Assembly (NCBI GenBank): GCA_044344795.1
Contig: JBIJCF010000005.1
Coordinates: 52,556-116,555 of the forward strand
From: GCA-2737665 sp044344795
Lineage (GTDB): Bacteria > Bacteroidota > Bacteroidia > Palsa-965
Direction of reading: 5' to 3'
Length of the DNA stretch: 64,000 nt
This document shows, piece after piece, positions 1 to 7,150 of this stretch. Every line of letters starts with the position of its first letter. The first letter of the stretch is position 1. The notes under the pieces are model-generated. The model saw only the letters and a list, made by a program, of their open reading frames with translations. It ran no database searches and was not told where the DNA came from. The position numbers were made by a program, and so were the translations under genes.

Positions 1-1
1 C

Positions 2-559
2 CTTAATTATTCAGGCGACAATCCGGAATGGAACGATCCGATAGGCTCATTCAATTGGATGCTGGTATTGGCATTGAGTTCAACGTTGATGGGCTTACTG
101 CTATCTGCAGTTGTAGATACGGCCGAGAAAGTAATGACGCTGGTTCCTTTGGCGTTGATTCCGCAAATAATGCTTGCAGGGCTTGTTGCGAAAATTAAAA
201 ATCCGTTGGTTGAATTTATCAGTTACGGAACATTATCGCGTTGGGGAACAGAAGGCTTCAGTATTTTGCAAGACACCGTAGTTGCGGAAGTAATGAAAAT
301 AGACACTTCCCAAATTAAGATGGACAGTGCCAATCCGGGCAAGTTAATTATTCCTGAACCGGTGACAGATACTGTTAACGTCAGTTCAGTTGAAATTCTC
401 CACAAGCAATTTTATAAGGACTACACTGAACGTTTTGAAAGTGCGGGAGAAATGTCATTAGACTATTATGCAGTTGGGATCATTTCATTGATTTTTATTG
501 TAGGAATTTATATGGCATTGAAAAAGAAAGATTCTATACCGGGAATGGGCGGCAAATAA
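2..559 (+). CDS. ABC-2 type transporter permease, C-terminal fragment
   Basis: Open reading frame running in from the left edge of the window, so only the last ~185 residues are present. It reads as the end of an ABC-2 type permease: a hydrophobic stretch rich in LSS/LLSAVV, a helix-turn-helix pair around VPLALIPQIMLAGLV, a soluble loop of about 100 residues, and a final membrane helix (IISLIFIVGIYMAL) followed by a basic tail. In Bacteroidota such permeases are often fused to an ATPase and an FHA phosphothreonine-binding domain. The two kinases that follow on the same strand would fit that, but the FHA and ATPase parts lie outside the window and cannot be seen. The gap to the first kinase is 34 bases with no terminator, so one operon is likely. 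Confidence 0.75.
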   Translation, partial: LNYSGDNPEWNDPIGSFNWMLVLALSSTLMGLLLSAVVDTAEKVMTLVPLALIPQIMLAGLVAKIKNPLVEFISYGTLSRWGTEGFSILQDTVVAEVMKIDTSQIKMDSANPGKLIIPEPVTDTVNVSSVEILHKQFYKDYTERFESAGEMSLDYYAVGIISLIFIVGIYMALKKKDSIPGMGGK

Positions 560-593
560 GAATAGTAAAGTATTCATTCAATATCAGTAAGAC

Positions 594-2378
594 ATGAGTT
601 TAATCGGTAAGCAGATTTTACATTACGAAATCAAAAAGATGATTGGTGAAGGCGGCATGGGTAATGTGTACCTGGCTGAGCACGTGAAGTTGGGCCGTAT
701 GGTGGCCATCAAATCATTACACGAACGATTGGCGAACAACCAAAGTATTCGTGAGCGTTTTAAGAAAGAAGCTTCTACGATGGCTCATTTGCAACATCCT
801 TCAATTGTTGCATTGTACGATTACCTGGAGGAAGCAGACGGATTGTACCTCGTTATGGAATACGTGGACGGCACAGCGTTGGATGATTATATCCATAAAG
901 TAACTGGTCCTGTTCCGGAAGAACGTGCACTTAAATTAATGAAGCAAATCTTAACCGGATTTGCATATGCACATGATCAGGGAATTGTACACCGTGATAT
1001 TAAGCCATCCAATATTTTATTAACCAAAGACGAGCGTTGTAAGATTCTTGACTTCGGTATTGCGAAACTTTTGTCGGAGGTTGATAAGAAGTTGACCAAA
1101 ACAGGAACTCAGGTAGGCACAATTTATTACATGTGTCCGGAACAGGTTCGAGGTGAAAATGTAGATCAACGCTCAGATATCTATTCGCTCGGTGTCACGT
1201 TTTTCCAGTTGTTAACCGGAACGAATCCTTACAAAGATTTAACAACGGAGTATGAGATCTATAACAAGATCGTTAATGAACCGTTGCCGAATGCAAGCAC
1301 GGTTTATCCCGCTGTAAGTTCAGCGATGGAGCAAGTATTGGCAAAGGCTACCGCTAAAAATCCTGCTGATCGTTTCCAAAGCTGTCGCGAGTTTTTAGCA
1401 GCTGTTGAAACCATTGAACGCACGCCGGCTGCTCCTGCTCCATTTGAAAAAACTGTTGTAGTAGAACAGCAACCGGATTTTGAAAAAACTGTTGCATTCG
1501 ATCGTACCAATCCGCAGGTTACTCCAACACCAAAGCCCACTTACCAAAGTGATGCCGCACTTGCTGACGCGCCACCAAGTGCAAAGAAGAGTAACGGTAA
1601 GATGATTGGCATTATTGGTGGAGTTCTTGCTGTGATTGCGTTAATCGTAATCGTGGTTATGAATTCCGGCGGAAGCAAAGAAGATCCGACGGTTGCGGAA
1701 AAACAGAAGAAAGACAGTCTTGAGCCCCGAGATAGTACTGCGGCAGCTTTTGCCAAAGACAGTGCAGATAACGCAGTTGCACAGGCACTTGTTGATAAGG
1801 GCAATGCCGAAGCTTTGAAAAAACGCGCTGACAGTTTAATACAAGTTGGCGATAAACTATTAAAGCAAAAGAAGTGGAAAGAAGCGAAGGATGCTTACAC
1901 TGCAGCGAAACAAGCAGATCCATCTAACACTGCTGTTGACGGCAAAATTGCCGAAGCCGATAAAGGTTTGGCGGTAGTTCCACCTCCACCGGGACCAACA
2001 GTCGTTACGGGACCAACAACAAAACCGCAACCGGAGCCAACCCCCGGAACAGGTACTGTTTATCAAACGTACGACGTAGATGTAAAACCAACTTACATTG
2101 GTGGTTACGATGCCATGTCTGCTTTCATTTCGCGTAACTTGAATTATCCTTCCTACGAGCGCGAGAATGAAATTACCGGAACTGTTATGATTGTTGCAAC
2201 CGTTGAAAAAGACGGTCGTCTTTCCAATGTGCGCACATCTGTTGAAGTTAAGAACGGTCCGGGATTAACGAAAGAAGCCATCCGTCTTGTAAAGTCCATG
2301 CCGGCATGGAATCCGGGTAAAATTGGAGGACAACCTGTTCGTACCGACCAGAAAATTCCAATTAAATTCCAGTTGTAA
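594..2378 (+). CDS. Transmembrane Ser/Thr protein kinase with periplasmic TonB C-terminal domain
   Basis: 594 residues. Cytoplasmic Hanks-type kinase domain (about 1-275): glycine loop GEGGMG at 18-23, ATP lysine K40, catalytic HRDIKPSN with D135, DFG at 153-155, and a PEQ motif in place of APE. A linker holds two FEKTV repeats (284-288, 296-300) with threonines that could be autophosphorylated and bound by an FHA domain. One membrane helix follows at about 337-356. Outside are a single TPR-like helical repeat (about 410-455), a proline-rich stretch, and a TonB C-terminal domain (about 505-594, with the typical G-T-V-x-I-x-x-T-V-E-K-D-G pattern). The kinase half resembles PknB-family enzymes but lacks PASTA repeats. 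Linking a cytosolic kinase to a TonB-type domain suggests signalling across the envelope; that role is inference. A second kinase gene starts 3 bases after the stop. Confidence 0.93.
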   Translation: MSLIGKQILHYEIKKMIGEGGMGNVYLAEHVKLGRMVAIKSLHERLANNQSIRERFKKEASTMAHLQHPSIVALYDYLEEADGLYLVMEYVDGTALDDYIHKVTGPVPEERALKLMKQILTGFAYAHDQGIVHRDIKPSNILLTKDERCKILDFGIAKLLSEVDKKLTKTGTQVGTIYYMCPEQVRGENVDQRSDIYSLGVTFFQLLTGTNPYKDLTTEYEIYNKIVNEPLPNASTVYPAVSSAMEQVLAKATAKNPADRFQSCREFLAAVETIERTPAAPAPFEKTVVVEQQPDFEKTVAFDRTNPQVTPTPKPTYQSDAALADAPPSAKKSNGKMIGIIGGVLAVIALIVIVVMNSGGSKEDPTVAEKQKKDSLEPRDSTAAAFAKDSADNAVAQALVDKGNAEALKKRADSLIQVGDKLLKQKKWKEAKDAYTAAKQADPSNTAVDGKIAEADKGLAVVPPPPGPTVVTGPTTKPQPEPTPGTGTVYQTYDVDVKPTYIGGYDAMSAFISRNLNYPSYERENEITGTVMIVATVEKDGRLSNVRTSVEVKNGPGLTKEAIRLVKSMPAWNPGKIGGQPVRTDQKIPIKFQL

Positions 2379-2381
2379 ATT

Positions 2382-3803
2382 ATGAACATGATTGGCAAAC
2401 AAATTCTACAGTACCGTATTCTTTCACTGATTGGTGAAGGAGGAATGGGCGCGGTATGGTTAGCTGAACACACGCATCTTCCTAGAAAAGTAGCGATCAA
2501 ATCGTTGCATGCTCATTTGGCACGTAATGAACAATTACGTTTACGTTTCAAAAATGAAGCTGCACTTTTAGTACAATTGCAACATCCCGGTATCGTTAAT
2601 CTTATCGATTATTACGAGGACAGTGAAGGCTTGTACCTCATTCTTGAATACGTTGATGGTACACCGCTGGACGATTACATAAGAAAAGTATCAGGACCAA
2701 TTCCGTTTGAAAAAGCCTCTGCTTGGATGCTGCAAATTCTATCAGCATTTTCTTTTGCGCACAGTAAAAATATTGTGCATCGCGACATCAAACCTTCCAA
2801 CATTTTAATTACGAATGATGGACAGATTAAAATTCTGGATTTTGGTATCGCCAAATTGCTTAACGACAGCAATGCGAAACTCACCCGCACCGGAACACAG
2901 ATGGGTACAGTATACTACATGAGTCCGGAACAAGTGAAAGGAGAACCCGCAGATATACGGAGCGATATTTATTCATTGGGTGTTACGTTTTACCAGATGC
3001 TTACAGGGGAATGTCCTTACGATGGAATGACCTCAGAGTTTGAGGTGTTTAATAAAATTGTAAGCGTTCCACTGCCCAGAGCATCGGAAGTATATCCCGC
3101 TGTTCCTTTGCACATTGAATACGTAATTGAGGCTGCAAGCGCCAAAGATGTTAACCGAAGGATTCAAACTTGTGATCAGTTTGCACATGCACTGCAACAT
3201 GCGTTATCACAAAGCGCACAACCGGTAGGAGCAAAAGAGAAAGTCGCACAAAAAATTCAGCCTGCCTCAAAGCAGACCGAGAAAAAAACAAATTGGTGGC
3301 CCATCATTATTCCTTCTGCGCTTATAATTATAGCAGTAGTGGTCATTTTAGCGGTTAAAGAATCACAATCCAAAGAGGAGTATTCTACCGAGCACTTTGA
3401 CGAGATTACGCTCATGTCCAATGCTGACTATGAGCAAATCATTTCCAATTACTACGCCGATCTAACCAATAATACATTCGATGCGAGTAATTATTATCAA
3501 GCATCGGTTCGAACCTTCATTGGCTTATCGGATGTTACAGTGCAGGAAATTCAGGATGCCGCCATCCACGCCGACTTTCAAAATCCGGTGTATACGATAA
3601 ATCCCGAATCGTTTTTACATCAAGAAATTAACGATGAACATGTTGTTACCTTCAATATGGATATGCAGGTTTATCGCCCGTCAAAAGAAGCCATGCAATA
3701 TTGTAATGTTCGTATAGAAATTTGTTTCGATCGCAATGGCATGATCATTTCGTACCGGGAGCTAGAAGTAACTGATTTGGATTTTGGTGTAGATTCGTTA
3801 TAG
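2382..3803 (+). CDS. Transmembrane Ser/Thr protein kinase
   Basis: 473 residues. Kinase domain closely similar to the preceding gene: GEGGMG at 18-23, K40, HRDIKPSN with D135, DFG at 153-155, SPEQ near 181. One membrane helix at about 305-325 (WWPIII...VVVILAV). The ~145-residue periplasmic part shares nothing obvious with the TonB domain of its neighbour and I do not recognise it; it looks like an alpha/beta domain of the NTF2/DUF type, without confidence. The FEKTV repeats of the first kinase are absent. The pair looks like a tandem duplication whose sensor ends diverged. The start ATG lies 3 bases past the upstream stop, so translation is probably coupled. The last 6 bases overlap the convergent AraC gene. 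Confidence 0.92.
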   Translation: MNMIGKQILQYRILSLIGEGGMGAVWLAEHTHLPRKVAIKSLHAHLARNEQLRLRFKNEAALLVQLQHPGIVNLIDYYEDSEGLYLILEYVDGTPLDDYIRKVSGPIPFEKASAWMLQILSAFSFAHSKNIVHRDIKPSNILITNDGQIKILDFGIAKLLNDSNAKLTRTGTQMGTVYYMSPEQVKGEPADIRSDIYSLGVTFYQMLTGECPYDGMTSEFEVFNKIVSVPLPRASEVYPAVPLHIEYVIEAASAKDVNRRIQTCDQFAHALQHALSQSAQPVGAKEKVAQKIQPASKQTEKKTNWWPIIIPSALIIIAVVVILAVKESQSKEEYSTEHFDEITLMSNADYEQIISNYYADLTNNTFDASNYYQASVRTFIGLSDVTVQEIQDAAIHADFQNPVYTINPESFLHQEINDEHVVTFNMDMQVYRPSKEAMQYCNVRIEICFDRNGMIISYRELEVTDLDFGVDSL

Positions 3804-4700
3804 ACGCTCTTGCAAATCGCTCTTTTTAAAACGTGCCAATGCTTGTGTTTGATATTCACGCGGAGTTTTGCCGGTTACTTTTCGGAACACCCGGTTAAAG
3901 TGGGAAACGTTTCCAAAGCCACAGGAATAAGCAATTTCGCTTACCAATTTATCATCGGCATTTTTAAGGCGACGACACGCATGATCAACTCGAACTTCAT
4001 TTAAAAACGTCACGTATGTTTTACGGGTATGTTTTTTGAAGAAACGACAAAATGCTTCAGGAGTCATGTGTACGATATCGGCGGCTTCGGCTACGGAAAT
4101 ATCTTTATGAAAGTTCTTCAGTGTAAAATCGTAAATGGAATGCATGCGCGTTCCTTCCTTTTCTGACAAATTATGTCCAACGGGTTCATCAGATAGCGGA
4201 ATATGTTTGCTATTGCTCAGCACCTGATCAATTAACTCCAAAAATGCGGTTAGTCGTGCTATGCCGTGTTTAACTCGTATTTTAAGAAACGCTTCCGTGA
4301 TTGCCACATAGTCGTCTGGTTCGATTCGAAAACCTCTGGATGATCGTTGTGAAAATTTTTTGAGCAGTTCCAATTCAGGTAAGCCCATTAAAGCTGACTG
4401 CGCTTCGTTGATATTGAAATACACAGATATTGATTGGGCCTTCAACCAATTCTTTTTCTGAAAATAAATTGGATCGCAACGAAATACGTGCGGCTGATTC
4501 GGACCAAACCAAAAGATATCTCCCGAACCAAAGTTTCCGGTAAAATTGCCTGCCAGTAGTGTTCCTTCTCCTTTCAAAATCCACGTAATCTGTACTTCCT
4601 GATGCTGGTGCAGATACGTATAGAAATGTGGCTGAATCTCCTCTTCAACAACGATAGAGGTTTCGGACGGTAACGGAATTTTGAAAGGCAACGTTTTCAT
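3798..4700 (-). CDS. AraC family transcriptional regulator with cupin sensor domain
   Basis: 300 residues. The N-terminal half (about 1-150) reads as a cupin-type sensor (HLHQHQEVQITWILKGEGTLL followed by a G-x-G-D-I-x-W-F-x-P-x-x-P-H pattern), the form that binds small molecules such as sugars or aromatics in AraC/MelR-type regulators. The C-terminal ~100 residues carry the double helix-turn-helix: first helix pair around DISVAEAADIVHMTPEAFCR, second around EIAYSCGFGNVSHFNRVFRK, ending in the signature GKTPREY. It overlaps the end of the convergent kinase gene by 6 bases. Its targets cannot be seen; the next gene on the other side (CPBP protease) is divergent and is a possible target. Confidence 0.9.
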   Translation of the reverse strand: MKTLPFKIPLPSETSIVVEEEIQPHFYTYLHQHQEVQITWILKGEGTLLAGNFTGNFGSGDIFWFGPNQPHVFRCDPIYFQKKNWLKAQSISVYFNINEAQSALMGLPELELLKKFSQRSSRGFRIEPDDYVAITEAFLKIRVKHGIARLTAFLELIDQVLSNSKHIPLSDEPVGHNLSEKEGTRMHSIYDFTLKNFHKDISVAEAADIVHMTPEAFCRFFKKHTRKTYVTFLNEVRVDHACRRLKNADDKLVSEIAYSCGFGNVSHFNRVFRKVTGKTPREYQTQALARFKKSDLQERL

Positions 4701-4825
4701 GAACCATCAAAAATTACACATATATAGTCAATATTTAATCGTTTTCCATGGGGCGTAGCCAGAAACAGGTCATTATTTGCAAACCCTTTGCTAAAATTCA
4801 ACTAACAGAATATTCAACCTGCTGC

Positions 4826-4833
4826 TACATTTG
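4826..4833 (+). promoter_or_regulatory. Bacteroidota -7 promoter element TACATTTG
   Basis: Exact match to TAnnTTTG. It precedes the structured stretch that ends in the terminator at 4906-4942, so it would start an RNA of roughly 100 nt. No clear TTTG -33 element at the expected distance. Confidence 0.45.
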
Positions 4834-4839
4834 TGTCGC

Positions 4840-4942
4840 TGTACTGTCCATGAGGGTTTTGGGATCAGTCAGTTAGACGGAATACCGTCCAACACATCTG
4901 CAAGTACAAAGGGTCGTTTGGGGAAGCGGCCCTTTGTTTTTT
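4840..4942 (+). ncRNA. Candidate structured leader or small RNA ending in an intrinsic terminator
   Basis: Non-coding stretch between a -7 promoter element and a strong terminator. It contains a small hairpin GACGG-AATA-CCGTC (4876-4889) and a pairing of UGUACU near its 5' end with AGUACA at 4903-4908. The latter shares three bases with the terminator stem, so the two folds could exclude each other as in an attenuator. The CPBP gene starts 27 bases downstream. I do not recognise a known riboswitch class. It could equally be an independent small RNA. Confidence 0.35.
4906..4942 (+). terminator. Strong intrinsic terminator before the CPBP gene
   Basis: 14-bp stem (ACAAAGGGTCGTTT with AAGCGGCCCTTTGT, two G-U pairs), loop GGGG, followed by a run of six T. 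It lies between a promoter-like element and the CPBP start codon. Confidence 0.8.
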
Positions 4943-4969
4943 GACCACGCTTATCGTTATGTTTACTGC

Positions 4970-5893
4970 ATGCGAACATTATTGACGAGCGCTTACACCT
5001 ACTACAAGACGGATTTTAATAAGCGTTACTTCATCATTTTGCTCATCGTTACGCTGGCGTTAGTGTATCTGCAGGAACGATTCCGATTCGCAGCAATAGT
5101 CAGTAGAAGCGGTAATCAAAACGATCTACAATATTTTATTGACTGGATTTTTTATGCTGCCGCATTCATAGGCGGCTTGCTCTTGCTCATTCCATTTTCT
5201 GCAGATAAAACGCCATTTCAAAAACGCGGATTATGGCTAACCGCGTGCTTTGCAGTTAGCGCCTTCGCGTTTCGAATCTACTTCTACCAACATCAGAATT
5301 GGCTGCAAGACTTCAATACATCTCCGGGGTTTCGATTTTGGCTAAAATGCATCAACAATGTAATTCGCGTGTTTACGTTGGCTTTGCCGGTTATTATATT
5401 TTGGTATTTCTTGGATCGGAAAACGCAACCGCTATACGGATTGAGCACGAGACAATTTAAACCCAAAGGTTATCTGATCATACTGCTGATTTTTTCTGCA
5501 GTAGTTGCGATAGCAGCAGTACAGCCATCGTTTCAAAAATTTTATCCACTCGCTGAAAAAGTTCTTCGCGCTGCACAAATTAACGAACACCAAACAGCGT
5601 ACACTTTGCTGTTTGAATCTTGTTACGGAATTGATTTTGTTACCACGGAGTTTTTCTTTCGCGGTTTTCTGATTTTAGCGTTCACTAAATATCTCGGGAA
5701 ACAAATCATCCTTCCGGCAGCACTATTCTATGTTTGCGCTCATCTGGGCAAACCGCCGGCAGAAGCAATAAGTTCATTGTTCGGTGGCATTCTTCTTAGT
5801 GTTTGGACTATTGAAAGTAAATCCATCTGGGGCGGAGTTATCATTCATCTCGGCACTGCGTGGATGATGGAATTGTTCGGATATCTGTGGTAA
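4970..5893 (+). CDS. CPBP family membrane metalloprotease-like protein
   Basis: 307 residues from the ATG at 4970; an upstream in-frame TTG at 4934 lies inside the terminator stem and is rejected. About eight membrane helices. The second half carries the CPBP (CAAX protease and bacteriocin-processing, Abi) motifs: TTEFFFRGF around residue 227, corresponding to motif EExxxR but with the first glutamate replaced by threonine; a histidine motif FYVCAH about 30 residues later; and a final IIHLG histidine. Members are glutamyl endopeptidases of the membrane, some involved in prenyl-protein or bacteriocin processing. The missing first Glu makes proteolytic activity uncertain. It stands alone, behind a terminator-ended leader. 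Confidence 0.82.
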   Translation: MRTLLTSAYTYYKTDFNKRYFIILLIVTLALVYLQERFRFAAIVSRSGNQNDLQYFIDWIFYAAAFIGGLLLLIPFSADKTPFQKRGLWLTACFAVSAFAFRIYFYQHQNWLQDFNTSPGFRFWLKCINNVIRVFTLALPVIIFWYFLDRKTQPLYGLSTRQFKPKGYLIILLIFSAVVAIAAVQPSFQKFYPLAEKVLRAAQINEHQTAYTLLFESCYGIDFVTTEFFFRGFLILAFTKYLGKQIILPAALFYVCAHLGKPPAEAISSLFGGILLSVWTIESKSIWGGVIIHLGTAWMMELFGYLW

Positions 5894-5949
5894 TCATTGC
5901 GAGGTGGGAGAAATATCCCTAATATTGTTTAACCTTAAACTATACATTA

Positions 5950-7065
5950 ATGAAAAACATCTACTTAACACTGAGTGCAGTTGCACTACTTTCTTTTGCT
6001 GCACAAGCGCAGCAAGCCAGCAACACTGCAGAAGCAGCACCAAGCGTTGGCCAACACAATTTTAACCCGTCACTTGCTGCACCTTGGCAAGTATTGTTTA
6101 GCTACGATATTACTGCTGCCGGTGCTGGTTCTGGTAATGCGGGAGTTGTGCAATTCGGCACAGAATTATGGGTTTCTCGATGGGGTAGTGATACTATCTG
6201 GAGTTTCAGTTTAACAGGCACATTAAACAACAGCTTCACTATTCCCGGAGTAACAGGAGTTCGTTCCATGACTACTGATGGCACAAGCATTTATGCCGGA
6301 GCGAATACAGCTGTAATCTATCAAATAAATCCTGCTACGCGCACGTTAACCTCAACAATCAATGTTGCTGGTGTCCCAAACATTCGTTATTGCGCATACG
6401 ACCCAACGGCGAACAGCAATGCCGGTGGTTTTTGGGTTGGAACTTGGGCAACCGATTTCACGTTAATTGACATGGTTGGAACGCCGATCACACAGGTTGC
6501 TGCCGGAACTCACGGCTTAACTGCAACATACGGCTTAGGCTTCGACAACACGAACGCAGGTGGACCATATTTGTGGGCTTTCCACCAAACCGGCACAACT
6601 ACAAATAACGCGGATCTGATTCAGGTAAACATTGCAACAGGGGTTCAAACAAGCGCAATTCATAACGTCACTGCAGACATGGGAACAGCCGGTGATCTTG
6701 CGGGAGGATGCCACATTGTTTCCTCTCCTTCATTAACACTTATTGGTGTTCTTCAAGGTTCTCCCAACTACTTATTTGCATACGACATCGCAGGAGTCAC
6801 CGGCATTCAGGACAACACGCTACCTATTGATTTCCTATCCGTATCACCAAATCCTTCTTCAGACATGATCAACGTTCGCGTTCGTCGTGAGAACACGGAT
6901 GCAATGCAGATGCAAATTGTTGATATAACAGGTAAAATTGTTTTTGAAACGAACACTGTTGCAGTAAATAACTACATCAACGTTTCATCATTCGCTGCAG
7001 GTGTGTACTTTATTAAAGTAGTGCACAACGGGACAGTGGAAACCTTGAAGTTTGTCCGCAACTAA
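5950..7065 (+). CDS. Secreted protein with T9SS type A sorting domain
   Basis: 371 residues. Sec signal peptide at 1-21 (MKNIYLTLSAVALLSFAAQA, cleavage before QQ). The body (about 40-285) has repeating strand-turn patterns with aspartate/asparagine-rich loops, suggesting a beta-propeller of the NHL/SMP-30 kind, but no family is certain. The last ~80 residues form a Por secretion tail: FLSVSPNPSSD, then a D-x-x-G-K-I-V turn, A-x-G-V-Y-F-I-K-V, ending K-F-V-R-N. The protein would be exported by Sec, cross the outer membrane by T9SS, and be cleaved or anchored at the surface. A terminator follows at 7088. Confidence 0.88.
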   Translation: MKNIYLTLSAVALLSFAAQAQQASNTAEAAPSVGQHNFNPSLAAPWQVLFSYDITAAGAGSGNAGVVQFGTELWVSRWGSDTIWSFSLTGTLNNSFTIPGVTGVRSMTTDGTSIYAGANTAVIYQINPATRTLTSTINVAGVPNIRYCAYDPTANSNAGGFWVGTWATDFTLIDMVGTPITQVAAGTHGLTATYGLGFDNTNAGGPYLWAFHQTGTTTNNADLIQVNIATGVQTSAIHNVTADMGTAGDLAGGCHIVSSPSLTLIGVLQGSPNYLFAYDIAGVTGIQDNTLPIDFLSVSPNPSSDMINVRVRRENTDAMQMQIVDITGKIVFETNTVAVNNYINVSSFAAGVYFIKVVHNGTVETLKFVRN

Positions 7066-7087
7066 ATTATTCTACTTTTCACGCGTT

Positions 7088-7115
7088 AAAAGCCTCACCA
7101 ATGTGGGGCTTTTTT
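7088..7115 (+). terminator. Intrinsic terminator after the T9SS protein gene
   Basis: 11-bp stem (AAAAGCCTCAC with GTGGGGCTTTT, one G-U), loop CAAT, T-run to 7115. Its position shows that the MutS-like gene must start downstream at 7151. Confidence 0.85.
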
Positions 7116-7150
7116 CGTTCCAATTACGAAGTACAACTACCTTTACAGTC

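Noticed and set aside
4934..4969. TTG start extending the CPBP protein by 12 residues
   Set aside because: The TTG lies in the terminator stem and the extension resembles no signal.
7052..7150. 33-codon N-terminal extension of the MutS-like protein
   Set aside because: It overlaps the upstream stop and runs through an intrinsic terminator; the ATG at 7151 follows a -7-like element.
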